From NCBI GenBank assembly GCA_028223755.1, contig JAOIUY010000012.1, positions 1 through 64,000 of the forward strand: DNA of 64,000 nucleotides, read 5' to 3'. This DNA is from Pseudomonadales bacterium. Lineage in GTDB: Bacteria; Pseudomonadota; Gammaproteobacteria; Pseudomonadales; UBA7434. Below are positions 38,305-48,100 of this stretch, one piece after another. The notes under the pieces are model-generated. The model had not been told where the DNA came from, ran no database searches, and saw only the letters and a program-made list of their open reading frames with translations. The translations under genes were made by a program, and so were the position numbers. Position 1 is the first letter of the stretch; every line of letters starts with the position of its first letter.

Positions 38305-40605
38305 TTACTTAACGCGAAGAGTGACTGTCTTAAGGTCACTCTTACGCGATGAAGAGCCAACCATAATCACAAACTCACCCGGCTCTACACGCCAGTTCAT
38401 ATCCAGATCATAATAGGCCAAGGTATCGGGCGTAATTTCAAAAGTTACCTTACGACTTTCTTTTGCCTTTAAACGAATGCGCTGAAAACCCTTTAGCTCT
38501 TTGACCGGCCGAGTAACCCGTGAAAATTTATCACGAATATATAATTGTACAACTTCATCACCGTCTCGATTGCCGCTATTAGTCACTGTCACAGTTACGC
38601 TAGACGATTGATTGGGCTTAATGCTCGAACGATCTAATTTAGCTTTGCTATAAATAAAATTGGTGTAACTTAGACCATCGCCAAATTCAAATAAATTCTT
38701 TGTCGGCCCATCGACATACTTACGAACAAAAGCAGAGGGTTTGTGGTTATAAACCGACTGCAAATGACCCGCACTGTACGGAACAGTAATAGGTAATTTA
38801 CCACTGGGGTTCACTTCACCAAAAATAATCTCAGCTAAAGCCTGCCCACCTAGCGCACCAGGCTCCCAAGCTTCAATAAGCGCGGCTGCATTATCAACAA
38901 CCCATGGCTCAGCTAATGGACGACTATTCACTAAGACAACAATCGTTGGCACACCAGACGCATGAACCGCTTTAACTAATGCTAGCTGATCACCAAACAA
39001 ATTAATCGAACTACGCGCAACGTTCTCACCCGCTGTTTTACCTTTTCTGTCATAGCGCAATGAGTTACTACCCACAACGACAATAGCAACATCAGCCTTT
39101 TTAGCTCGCTCGGTAGCAGCCGCTATCGCTTCGGGCGCAATATTTTTCACCTGATCACCCACATCAAAATAATCGATGCTCGTTGATGGCTTAGCAACCG
39201 CTTTTAAACCTTCAACAATCGTGGTGATATTTTCTTCTGGTTGCTCAAATACCCAGTCACCCATTAAGGTATGGTTATTAGCATTTGGGCCTGTCACAAA
39301 AATCTTCTGACCCGCTGCTAAAGGCAAAACCTTATCATTTTTCAACAATACAATACCTTGACGTGCAAGCTTCAACGCTGTTTGCTGGTGTTGATCATTA
39401 AACATAATACCTGCTGCAGCCGTTGTATCGACTTGCGCATTTTCAAAAAGACCTAAACGAAATTTAGCTAATAATATTGACCTAACAGCCGCATCAATGC
39501 GCGCCTCAGAAATGCGCCCCTTCTCGACTAACTCTATTAGTGGCTTTAAAAATCGTGGCCCATGCATGTGCATATCCAAACCGGCATCAACCGCTTGGAA
39601 AACAGCTTCTTTTTGTGTTGGCGCAACACGATGCAAACCTTTTAAGCGTTCGATATCCATCCAGTCGCTAACAACAAAACCTTCAAAGCCCCATTGGTCA
39701 CGCAAGACATCGGTAAACAAAAAACGGTTGGCGTGAGCTGGCACACCATTGATCTCATTATGCGCGGCCATAAAGGTAAAAACGCCAGCATCAACCGCAC
39801 GTTTAAACGGTGGAAAGAAATCTTGCTTAAGACTGCGCAAAGAAACATCCATCGGCGACAGATTTAGACCATTTAACGGATCGCCACCAGCCACAAAGTG
39901 TTTAGCATTGGCTAACACCTTCTCACTGCCTATAAAATCACCCTGCTGCAGCCCTTCAATGACCGCGACACCCATTTCACCGACAAGGTAAGTGTCTTCG
40001 CCAAAGGTTTCACCTACCCTTCCCCAGCGCGGGTCTCGTGCGATATCGATATTCGGAGTGAAAGCCCAGTGAGCGCCGTTTATGCGCATCTCAAGGGCAG
40101 TTTCAACACTAGCCTGCCTGACCAAGTCGAGGTTCCAGCTACTTGCCATAGTCAATGGCGAAGGATAAATCGTACTGCCACTGACAAGCCCATTACCATG
40201 AATCGCATCAATACCAATCAATAGTGGAATCCCTAAACGACTTTCACTGGCTATCTGCTGCAATCGATTCGCTTCGAAGGGATCGACAACGTGAAGAAAA
40301 GAACCGATCTCGCCTTTTCTAATCAGATTAGGAATTTTTGATGAATGGAGATTAGGGTATACACCATGTGCATCACCGGCTTGCATTTCTGCAAGGCTTA
40401 AATGTTTCTCTGAGCGCTTGATATGCTCGATACCAACAAATTGATTCATCTGACCAATTTTTTCAACTAAGGTCATTCTTGGTAATAAATCGTCAACGCG
40501 AAGCTCAGCCGTCAAAGCAGGATTTTTATAATCAGCGGCGTAGGCGTTAAAAACGCTAGCAGTAAAAATGACAGCGAGTGGAAATTTAAATAATGGCTTT
40601 TTCAT
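38305..40605 (-). CDS. Glycoside hydrolase family 3 (BglX-like) beta-glycosidase
   Basis: This 766-residue exported GH3 enzyme has a signal peptide, then the catalytic barrel with DAIHGNGLVSGSTIYP, DIARDPRWGRVGETFGEDTYL, KHFVAGGDPLNG and the nucleophile Asp314 in GFVVSDWMD. The alpha/beta sandwich follows, with a C-terminal fibronectin-III-like domain (EVVQLYIRDKFSRVTRPVKELKGF). It probably releases beta-linked glucose or a similar sugar from oligosaccharides in the periplasm. It is the last gene of the TonB receptor operon, 33 nt after the second sulfatase. Confidence 0.92.
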   Translation of the reverse strand: MKKPLFKFPLAVIFTASVFNAYAADYKNPALTAELRVDDLLPRMTLVEKIGQMNQFVGIEHIKRSEKHLSLAEMQAGDAHGVYPNLHSSKIPNLIRKGEIGSFLHVVDPFEANRLQQIASESRLGIPLLIGIDAIHGNGLVSGSTIYPSPLTMASSWNLDLVRQASVETALEMRINGAHWAFTPNIDIARDPRWGRVGETFGEDTYLVGEMGVAVIEGLQQGDFIGSEKVLANAKHFVAGGDPLNGLNLSPMDVSLRSLKQDFFPPFKRAVDAGVFTFMAAHNEINGVPAHANRFLFTDVLRDQWGFEGFVVSDWMDIERLKGLHRVAPTQKEAVFQAVDAGLDMHMHGPRFLKPLIELVEKGRISEARIDAAVRSILLAKFRLGLFENAQVDTTAAAGIMFNDQHQQTALKLARQGIVLLKNDKVLPLAAGQKIFVTGPNANNHTLMGDWVFEQPEENITTIVEGLKAVAKPSTSIDYFDVGDQVKNIAPEAIAAATERAKKADVAIVVVGSNSLRYDRKGKTAGENVARSSINLFGDQLALVKAVHASGVPTIVVLVNSRPLAEPWVVDNAAALIEAWEPGALGGQALAEIIFGEVNPSGKLPITVPYSAGHLQSVYNHKPSAFVRKYVDGPTKNLFEFGDGLSYTNFIYSKAKLDRSSIKPNQSSSVTVTVTNSGNRDGDEVVQLYIRDKFSRVTRPVKELKGFQRIRLKAKESRKVTFEITPDTLAYYDLDMNWRVEPGEFVIMVGSSSRKSDLKTVTLRVK

Positions 40606-40638
40606 AACATCTCTTTATTTTAAATAATTTAATATTTA

Positions 40639-42069
40639 TTACTTTTTTGTATAGCGCTTAAAAAACCTTGACTTAACCGTGCCGCCTTTACCTGCTCGAT
40701 CCCAACTACCGCTTTCACTGGCTTGTTCAGCATTCACAGAACTTAAGTATGCGATTAATTTTGTCTCTAACTGCTTCGCCAAGGCGGGACGCTCTAAAGA
40801 AAGATCATTAGACTCACCAACATCGTTTTTAACGTTAAACAGCAAGCTTCTTTGGGAAGCTGGAAAATGAATAAACTTGTAGTCTCCATCACGTAAAGCC
40901 GAATGCGGTTCATTCATACCCACACGATTGTAGTGTGGAAAATGAAAAATCAAGCCATCAAAAGCACGTTTAACTTTTTGCTTAGGGTCAGTTAATAACG
41001 GTTTAAAACTACCGCCATCTAAAGCATCAGGTAAGTTTTTTGTCGAACCAGCTAAATCGGCCAATGTAGGCAGCAAGTCATAGGTCACGATAGGCGTATC
41101 ACTTTGACTATCGGGCATAATGCCCGGTCCCATCATCGCAAACGGCACACGAATACCGCCTTCGGTTAGATCCCATTTGCCACGCAATAACGGTAAATTT
41201 AATCCGGCCTTATAAGGACGACCCAAATTCATTTGCATTGGCAATACCGGCATACCGCCATTATCCGAAGTAAAAATAATATAGGTATTCTCAGCTAAGC
41301 CAAGTTCATCATATGCCTTTAACAGATCGCCAATAGACAGATCCATATCGTGAACCATTGCTGCATAGCCTTGGTCTTTATGTAACTTACCTTTCGGCTT
41401 ACCATTTAAAGCCGCATAGGAAGACTCGCTATAAACAATATTGGAGTGCACTGCATAGTGAGATAACTGCAGAAAAAACGGCTGCTCTTTAGCAACCGAG
41501 TCGCGCATAAAGGCAATAGCACGCGCAGTAATGGAATCAACTCTTTTAGGATCTTTTTCACTATAGCCATTCCACTGCGGTTTATGTTCATTCACAAAAC
41601 CGCCTTCTTTATTGGCGGTCTTTCCATCATGAACATCGTAACCGTAACGACTTGGATCGGCAGCAATATGCCACTTACCCAAATGCGCAGCTCGGTAAGC
41701 AGGGTCAATGGCTTTTAATACTTGCGGAATAGCAGTTTGGTTATGATCGGCACGATTTTTACCCATGACTCGGGTACGAAGAAGGCGTGCAGGCGTTTTG
41801 CCAAATTGAATACTATAACGCGTTGGCGAACACACTGGCGCGGCTGCATAGCCATTCGAAAAACGCATACCGCTACTAACTAAAGAATCGAGATGCGGTG
41901 TTTGATAATAGTCGCTTTTCGCAGCCGGCTTAGTTTTATCCATAGACGACGATAAACTTGTCCAACCATAATCATCAGCAAGTACTAGTATAAAATTAGG
42001 TGAGGCTGCCTGCACTGATTGAACCAATAACAACCAGCTGAATAGAAAAAAACGCAAATAAATAATCAA
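40639..42069 (-). CDS. Sulfatase, S1 family (second copy type)
   Basis: This 476-residue exported sulfatase has a signal peptide ending near VQAA, the metal site LVLADDYGW and the formylglycine motif CSPTRYSIQFGK (Cys80), with HLGKWHIAADP and FTSDNGGMPVLP. It differs clearly from the plus-strand sulfatase, so the two probably cut different sulfate positions. It lies between the beta-helix gene and the GH3 gene in one minus-strand unit. Confidence 0.9.
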   Translation of the reverse strand: MIIYLRFFLFSWLLLVQSVQAASPNFILVLADDYGWTSLSSSMDKTKPAAKSDYYQTPHLDSLVSSGMRFSNGYAAAPVCSPTRYSIQFGKTPARLLRTRVMGKNRADHNQTAIPQVLKAIDPAYRAAHLGKWHIAADPSRYGYDVHDGKTANKEGGFVNEHKPQWNGYSEKDPKRVDSITARAIAFMRDSVAKEQPFFLQLSHYAVHSNIVYSESSYAALNGKPKGKLHKDQGYAAMVHDMDLSIGDLLKAYDELGLAENTYIIFTSDNGGMPVLPMQMNLGRPYKAGLNLPLLRGKWDLTEGGIRVPFAMMGPGIMPDSQSDTPIVTYDLLPTLADLAGSTKNLPDALDGGSFKPLLTDPKQKVKRAFDGLIFHFPHYNRVGMNEPHSALRDGDYKFIHFPASQRSLLFNVKNDVGESNDLSLERPALAKQLETKLIAYLSSVNAEQASESGSWDRAGKGGTVKSRFFKRYTKK

Positions 42070-42096
42070 AGTACTGCTCTCTTTTATTTTTAACGA

Positions 42097-43758
42097 TTAA
42101 TTGTTACTGACAGCTTTAAAGCCAGCACCAATCAAGTGCTGCCCATCAGGAAGCGTATTAGTAAAAAAATCTACACTAGGAATTTCACTGACATGCTGGA
42201 ATATACCTTGGCCTGCCGCAGGGAAATCCGGATGAGGAACATCTATACCTGCTCCGAACAAATCAGACTGACTTTCACTAACAGCAAAGGTATTCAGGTT
42301 TCTATGATCACCACTAAATTGCAGTGCAGTAATTACCGATTGCTGATCAAACTGAATGAAATTAGGTGATACATTCCCAGAAAAAGCATTGGATTGCATA
42401 TCTAATCCAGCGCCATTAATCCAACCCAAATTGAATTTTTTACCTAAGCGACCACCCGGCTCAACGACAAATAAGTTATTCCATAAGTGCAAGTTTTCGC
42501 CATTAAGCTCAATATAAGGATCGGATCCCGAAGTGACCAAATACGTATTGTTATAAATAAAAATATCGCGCGATAAAATTCTTTTAGGTACAGCGAAATC
42601 GCTAACAAAAATAGTTTTTCCGGGATAACGACTCGGTTCACTTTCAGGTCTAGGGATATTAATACGACGCGTACCATCACCAACACTAACGTTATAACGC
42701 CAGATAACATTTTTATTTTTGCCTAAAATCTCAGTGCCATAGCCTTCGTTATCAAAGCTGAAATTATACTGTACGAGCACATTCTCATTGGCGAAATCAA
42801 CATGCATGCCTGCTGAATCATTATGACCTCGCGAGCCAATAGCGATATTATGTTGAGCAACAATATTTTTACTTCTAAAGAACCATGCGCCACTACCACG
42901 ATTAACTGATAGTTTTGGCTCGACCAATGCGCCAGAGCGAATAAATTCGTTATGCTCTAACAATCCGTTCCAAACGCCATTGATAAGTACGCAGCTACCA
43001 CCCGTATCTTCACAGCGATTATTGATAATACGAACATCAACATCGTAATCGAGATTGGTATCAGTAATGCCTTTTATTTTTGAGGGCTTATGGCGAAGCG
43101 CTATACCGAAACGCGCAGTATGACGAATAAAGTTATCATGAATAAAAACATCACGCGTGTTAACTGCATGTCGCTTTGAATATGCCGGCAGTGTTTCAAA
43201 ACGGATGCCAGTTACTGAGGTTTGATTAAATGATTTTTTTGCCTTAATTGGGTATATGTCTTCAACAAGTAAGTGATGAAATTCAAAGCCCCTTAACACA
43301 CGCCTACCGGTGTTTTTTACCAAAACACCATAAGCATTAACATCGGCGATATTCGGTAATGATTTACGGCGAAAATTACGAATATTGAGGTGACTAATTT
43401 CAATATGATCTTGATCAACTATTAAAATGGCGGCTAATGCCGAACCACGTTTACCTTCAGCCCCATCAATAATAGGCAATTCACCTTCACCATAACGAGT
43501 AAAATGAATAACCGTCGTTTCGTTACCAGACTCATCTATTTCTAGCTGCCCATTAAATACATCGCCAGACTTAAAATGCACTGTATCACCGGCATGCAAC
43601 TTTTCTTTTTGTACTCGCGCAAGGCTAGCCCAAGGCTGTGCTAAAGATAAACCATCGTTGCGATCGTTACCCATTGATGAACTTACGTAATAATTTTTTT
43701 GAGCAAATGACAATGATGACATCACACTCAATAAAGTAATAAGCAATAAATTTTTCAA
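42097..43758 (-). CDS. Secreted right-handed beta-helix protein, paralogue A
   Basis: The 553-residue protein has a signal peptide (LLSVMSSLSFA) and then the typical entry of parallel beta-helix proteins, YYVSSSMGNDRNDGLSLAQP and LHAGDTVHFKSGDVF. Repeated Asn-rich turns follow (HDNFIRHTARFG, RIINNRCEDTGG, VQYNFSFDNEGYG, FIYNNTYLV). Such folds occur in polysaccharide lyases and glycoside hydrolases, but I cannot assign a family or catalytic residues. It is closely similar in layout to the protein at 49376-51139 but lacks that protein's C-terminal tail. It lies 30 nt after the TonB receptor. Confidence 0.82.
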   Translation of the reverse strand: MKNLLLITLLSVMSSLSFAQKNYYVSSSMGNDRNDGLSLAQPWASLARVQKEKLHAGDTVHFKSGDVFNGQLEIDESGNETTVIHFTRYGEGELPIIDGAEGKRGSALAAILIVDQDHIEISHLNIRNFRRKSLPNIADVNAYGVLVKNTGRRVLRGFEFHHLLVEDIYPIKAKKSFNQTSVTGIRFETLPAYSKRHAVNTRDVFIHDNFIRHTARFGIALRHKPSKIKGITDTNLDYDVDVRIINNRCEDTGGSCVLINGVWNGLLEHNEFIRSGALVEPKLSVNRGSGAWFFRSKNIVAQHNIAIGSRGHNDSAGMHVDFANENVLVQYNFSFDNEGYGTEILGKNKNVIWRYNVSVGDGTRRINIPRPESEPSRYPGKTIFVSDFAVPKRILSRDIFIYNNTYLVTSGSDPYIELNGENLHLWNNLFVVEPGGRLGKKFNLGWINGAGLDMQSNAFSGNVSPNFIQFDQQSVITALQFSGDHRNLNTFAVSESQSDLFGAGIDVPHPDFPAAGQGIFQHVSEIPSVDFFTNTLPDGQHLIGAGFKAVSNN

Positions 43759-43787
43759 TGGATTAATCCGTTTTATAAATAGGTTTT

Positions 43788-46646
43788 TTAGAATCGAGCA
43801 CGCAAGCCAAAAGCTAATCGTCTGTCAGCATCACGCTGTCTAACAATTGGACCTGTTGCAAAAGCGGCCCGCTGAGTCGCTTGCTCTTTAGTTAGGTTAA
43901 TAGCAGAAAAAGTGGCCGTAAAAATATCGTCAATGCGATAAGAGACCGAAGCATTGAGCTGCCCTCTATCATCGGCGTACAGTGGTTGACCGTTAGATAC
44001 ATCGTCAGATTCAGAAATCAGGAAACCATCGCGGTAGGTATAACGAAGGCGCCCACTCCATCGATATCGAGGTCGCTCAAAATATAGCGTAAAGTTATAC
44101 GAGCTTTTTGACAAACTTCTGAAATTAAGTGGGAACTCAGCATCAGTCACACCATCATCTTTCAAGAAACCTGGTACGCCGAATGTATCATCCCGCTCAC
44201 CATCTTGATAAGCATAATTAGCAATCATGCCTAAGCCATCAAACGGACGTGGCAAGTGATTAAAGTTATGCTGAAAAGCAATTTCGAAGCCCTGTATTTC
44301 GCCACCCGATAAATTCACCGGCGAAATCCTATTGACAAGCACGCCATCTAAACCATCCTGCGTAGTACATGGCACATTGTCTAAATCGCCCACCGCACGT
44401 GGATTACAAATAGACTCAAACCGTAACTCTGTTCCAATAACACTATCTAGGTCTTTTAAATAATAACCCAAGCTTAAAACGCTGCCTTTACGAAAATAAT
44501 ATTCAAGTACTAAGTCATACTGGTCTGCAGTAGTTGGACGAAGTGTAGGATCACCCACCATAACCGCCTGAGCTTCGTTAAGTGGAAACTCAACTGTGGG
44601 CGAAAGCTGTGAAAAACTTGGGCGGCGAAGTATTTTTGCATAACCCAATCTCACTTGAAGCTTTTCGATGGGTGATAGCACCAAACTCGCACTAGGCAAC
44701 CAATTTGTATAACTCTGACGCTCGGAAACAGCGTTTAAGGTACCATCTCCCAACACCTCATTTCCCGAGGCAAGCTGATCGGTTGCTATCATTCTTATGC
44801 CGAAATTTCCTCTTGCCGGAACACCCAATAACTCAGCATCAAAATCGGCACGCAAATACGTAGCATAAGTTTCTTCATCGACCTTAAAACCTTGTAGTGG
44901 ATCGATAACACCATTAACTGCTAGACCCAGCATATCGCGTAATTCATCTCGACGTGCATTTACCTCACGCGCATCAGCTGTTAAGAAATTATCGAGATAA
45001 CTCCCTGAAGAATTAAAAGCAAAGAAATCACCTGGCGTTGGCATTAAAAAACTAGCTAAATCTGCCCCTGAAAAACCCGGAAAGTTAGGAGTAGACTCAG
45101 ATTTTCGATTGCGCTCATTAACGCGCTGACTGGCACGCATACCGAATTTAAGATCAGTGAAAAAGGAATGTTCGGTATCCCAGGTCACATCAATTTTTTG
45201 CGTAAATTCCTCATTATCAAAGGTAGTTTCAATGTCTCGCGCTACAAACAATGAGTAATAATTCGGATCAAGCAAGTTTTCAATATTAGCTATGCCTGGT
45301 GCCGGCCCATAGGAGAGATTGCCATCACGAATGTCATAAGAAAAAGGGACTCTTAATCGTGCGCCACTCGAGTGAAAGTTAGCAGATTCAGCATCATTAA
45401 GTTGAAAAGTCGTTGTAAATGCAAAGTCTTCTGTATCTGATTTAGCCGCACTCAGCTCGAACTCTACCAGCCATGCATCGTCCGCCCACTCGCCACCAAA
45501 AGCACTAACATAAGAAGCTGTTTGTCGAGTATTCGATCGATTACTTGTTCTCAACTGAAGTCCATCGTTAGGAGTGCCTGTATCGGTAATTTCATCAGGT
45601 CTATTGTTAACAATACCTCCACCAATGATTCCCGAAGTCATTACTGGTACTCGGATACCTGCAACAGTTATAAAGTCAAAGGTAGCCTGATCAAGTCCGT
45701 CCAGTTCTTTATCTGAACTTGGTGTGCCAAGAAAAGCTGATTGCTGACGACCACGTCGTTCAAAATCAGTATAAGAGCCTTCAAAAAACAGCTTTAAACC
45801 CGAATTAACTTGCCACTCAACCGATCCCGAAAAAGCTGTATTCTCTCTATCTTCTACGCCGTAAACAGTATCTCCAAAACCTGGGAAATAATATGGATCA
45901 AAATCACCATCACCATCAAAATCTATCGAGGTTTGCGGATTCCCTGTTACTCGCCTAATACCGGGGCTAACTCGCAAACCATCCTCTCGCACGGTTTTAT
46001 CAATATGAGAAATCGTTAAAATAGCACCAATGTCACCAAAGTCAGTAAAAAATTTATCGCCCAACGTAGTTGAATAATTAGCATTCCACTCTTCAGCGTT
46101 TTGGGCATACTCAGATTGATAGCGCACTACTCTAAGTGGCTTTTTGAGTTTTAACCCTCGGTAAGTTTTAACATTAATCGTGCCACCCAATGAGCCTTCA
46201 ACCATATCAGCAGTCGGCACCTTAACTACATTGAGCGATCTGACTAATGCCGCTGGTAAATCAGAAAAGCTAATTCCGCCGCGCTGATCACCGCTCGGTG
46301 TAGTGCCACGCCCATTAATCTCTACTCTGTTTTGGTCACTTCCGCGAATCGATACGCCCTGCCCAATGCCTGCATTGCGAGTAATTTGCACCCCAGGAAT
46401 ATTCTCTAACACTTCCGCTACGTTCTCATCAGGAAGCTTGCCGATGTCATCAGCATTGATCACTTCGGTTAAATTCGTTTTTTGGCGCTTCTCAGCTAAC
46501 GCTGACTCTAAGCTTTGTCTAATACTATAAACAACAACTTCTTCAATAGTTGATTCAGCTTCTTGAGCCTGTACATTAACGCTAGGAACCAAAGGGAGTA
46601 AAACTATTAGTGCATAAAATGCATTAATCTTATTTTTATAAACCAT
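43788..46646 (-). CDS. TonB-dependent receptor of the polysaccharide locus
   Basis: This 952-residue outer-membrane receptor is of the large oligosaccharide type common in marine gammaproteobacteria. A signal peptide precedes the TonB-box-like EEVVVYS. The plug has DIGKLPDENVAEVLENIPGV, RGSDQNRVEINGRG and VEGSLGGTINVKTYR; the barrel ends in RRLAFGLRARF. It should import oligosaccharides released at the surface. No SusD partner is encoded nearby. It heads a minus-strand unit with the beta-helix, sulfatase and GH3 genes, and operator 2 is 260 bp upstream. Confidence 0.92.
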   Translation of the reverse strand: MVYKNKINAFYALIVLLPLVPSVNVQAQEAESTIEEVVVYSIRQSLESALAEKRQKTNLTEVINADDIGKLPDENVAEVLENIPGVQITRNAGIGQGVSIRGSDQNRVEINGRGTTPSGDQRGGISFSDLPAALVRSLNVVKVPTADMVEGSLGGTINVKTYRGLKLKKPLRVVRYQSEYAQNAEEWNANYSTTLGDKFFTDFGDIGAILTISHIDKTVREDGLRVSPGIRRVTGNPQTSIDFDGDGDFDPYYFPGFGDTVYGVEDRENTAFSGSVEWQVNSGLKLFFEGSYTDFERRGRQQSAFLGTPSSDKELDGLDQATFDFITVAGIRVPVMTSGIIGGGIVNNRPDEITDTGTPNDGLQLRTSNRSNTRQTASYVSAFGGEWADDAWLVEFELSAAKSDTEDFAFTTTFQLNDAESANFHSSGARLRVPFSYDIRDGNLSYGPAPGIANIENLLDPNYYSLFVARDIETTFDNEEFTQKIDVTWDTEHSFFTDLKFGMRASQRVNERNRKSESTPNFPGFSGADLASFLMPTPGDFFAFNSSGSYLDNFLTADAREVNARRDELRDMLGLAVNGVIDPLQGFKVDEETYATYLRADFDAELLGVPARGNFGIRMIATDQLASGNEVLGDGTLNAVSERQSYTNWLPSASLVLSPIEKLQVRLGYAKILRRPSFSQLSPTVEFPLNEAQAVMVGDPTLRPTTADQYDLVLEYYFRKGSVLSLGYYLKDLDSVIGTELRFESICNPRAVGDLDNVPCTTQDGLDGVLVNRISPVNLSGGEIQGFEIAFQHNFNHLPRPFDGLGMIANYAYQDGERDDTFGVPGFLKDDGVTDAEFPLNFRSLSKSSYNFTLYFERPRYRWSGRLRYTYRDGFLISESDDVSNGQPLYADDRGQLNASVSYRIDDIFTATFSAINLTKEQATQRAAFATGPIVRQRDADRRLAFGLRARF

Positions 46647-46906
46647 GCTTTCCTCTTAAAGTTACATCCTGTATTCAAGCAATATACTTGTCACGAATCC
46701 AATAACTTTTACTAATTAAAATAGCATCTTGCTAGTTACAATGACTTTGTAAGCGACTCTCAGACACCAAAAGTAAACAGCCTCTCTGGGCTAATAAATA
46801 CCGAATAGTCTATAATTCTCAATAAGTTATAACCGAAGAATAAGCGCTAATACTGAGATTCATTGTTTATATTTTATTGATTATCATAGCCAACCAAGCA
46901 CCAAAA

Positions 46907-46920
46907 TGTCAGCGCTGTCA
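46907..46920 (-). promoter_or_regulatory. Putative LacI-family operator 2
   Basis: Read on the minus strand the sequence is TGACAGCGCTGACA, identical to operators 1 and 3. It is in the 393-bp gap between the regulator gene and the TonB receptor gene. The rest of the gap is AT-rich and holds no gene I can support; the receptor promoter is probably between here and 46646. Confidence 0.72.
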
Positions 46921-47039
46921 TCTTATAGAATAAGCGTCACAAAAACAAGTTGAAAGTATTAAGGGATAAGCTGCAATGCAATCATAAAGATCCCATCAAA
47001 ATCGCACGAACAAAAACAGATGCACTTAAAAGAATAGAC

Positions 47040-48056
47040 CTAAACCTTGACCGGCCCAGTCGACTCTCTAACAATAACCTCAGCGTGCACCTCATTTAGT
47101 TCAAATGCATCGGCATATTTTTTTAATTGCTTTATTAGGAGCTTACCTGCATTTTCCGCTAAAAGTGACACGGGATGTTGAACAGTGGTCAAGGTTGGTG
47201 TGAGATAACGGGCGACCGGCAAATCATCAAAGCCACAAACTGACAGTTCATAGGGCACTGAAATACGCAGATGAATAGCTGCCTTCATAACACCTGCAGC
47301 CATATAATCATTGCTAGCAAAAATAGCGGTTGGCGGCTGATCAAGACGCAGTAATTGCTGCGCTGCAAGCTCACCCGATTCAAAAGTAAAATCACCTTCA
47401 ACAACAAGCGCACTATCAAAAGCAATTTGATTTTCTTCTAAAGCTTTTTTATAGCCTAAGAAGCGCATTTCACTTCCGCTTCGCTGCCGTGCTCCTAAGA
47501 TAAAACCAATTCTCTTATGACCAAAATCAATTAAATGCTGAACAGATTGCTTGGCAGCCAACGTGTCATCGGTATAGACCAACGGAGTCGATTGTTCTTG
47601 ATCTAAAGGCGAAATCAACACAAAAGGAATATTGTTAACATCCAAATAATCTAATAACACTTTATTTTCGGTTAACGGAGGCGTTAAGATTACGCCGTCC
47701 ATTCTAGAACTGGCCAACAGGAGCTGTAAATTACTGAGTAGAGCATCGTCTTCATTATCACAAGGGTGAATAACCAAGCCATAGCCATGGCTGTTACACG
47801 CAGCTAAGACACCTGCCTGTAACTGAGTAATGTACGCCGAGCTTGGGTTATCGTATAACAAACCCATCAATAATGAACGATCGGCCGCTAAACTTTGCGC
47901 AGATTTATTCGGCTGAAAATTTAATTCATTAATAATTTTTTGAACTTTTTCACGCGTATCATTTCGCACTTTAGGCTCGTTATTTACAACACGAGATACC
48001 GTTTTTGATGACACGCCTGCTAAATCGGCGACATCTTGCATAGTCACCTTATTCAT
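47040..48056 (-). CDS. LacI-family transcriptional regulator
   Basis: This 338-residue repressor-type protein has the N-terminal helix-turn-helix VTMQDVADLAGVSSKTVSRVVN, the hinge helix region NFQPNKSAQSLA and a periplasmic-binding-protein-like sensor domain (LMGLLYDNPSSAYI, GVILTPPL, PTAIFASNDYMAAGVM). It probably senses a sugar from the glycan and controls the three units bearing TGACAGCGCTGACA. It follows the permease gene; its start lies in a tandem 22-bp repeat. An ATG six codons further in is also possible. Confidence 0.92.
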   Translation of the reverse strand: MNKVTMQDVADLAGVSSKTVSRVVNNEPKVRNDTREKVQKIINELNFQPNKSAQSLAADRSLLMGLLYDNPSSAYITQLQAGVLAACNSHGYGLVIHPCDNEDDALLSNLQLLLASSRMDGVILTPPLTENKVLLDYLDVNNIPFVLISPLDQEQSTPLVYTDDTLAAKQSVQHLIDFGHKRIGFILGARQRSGSEMRFLGYKKALEENQIAFDSALVVEGDFTFESGELAAQQLLRLDQPPTAIFASNDYMAAGVMKAAIHLRISVPYELSVCGFDDLPVARYLTPTLTTVQHPVSLLAENAGKLLIKQLKKYADAFELNEVHAEVIVRESTGPVKV

Positions 48057-48100
48057 AACTAGAAGTCACCTTATTCATAACTAGAAGTCACCTTATTCAT
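48042..48100 (-). repeat. Tandem 22-bp repeats carrying start codon and ribosome-binding-like sequence
   Basis: A 22-bp unit occurs 2.7 times (48042-48063, 48064-48085, 48086-48100 partial). On the minus strand each unit begins ATGAATAAGGTGACT, so the first codons of the LacI regulator are repeated upstream. AAGGTGA of one unit stands 9 nt before the ATG of the next. The permease stop codon is inside the distal copy. Each upstream ATG would give the nine-residue peptide MNKVTSSYE, with its TAA overlapping the next start region. Confidence 0.92.

Noticed and set aside
42097-43758. Assignment as iota-carrageenase (GH82) or GH141
   Set aside because: Only the beta-helix fold is visible; I cannot identify family-specific catalytic residues.
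45522-46019. Short plus-strand frames inside the TonB receptor gene
   Set aside because: Antisense shadows without ribosome sites or recognisable composition.
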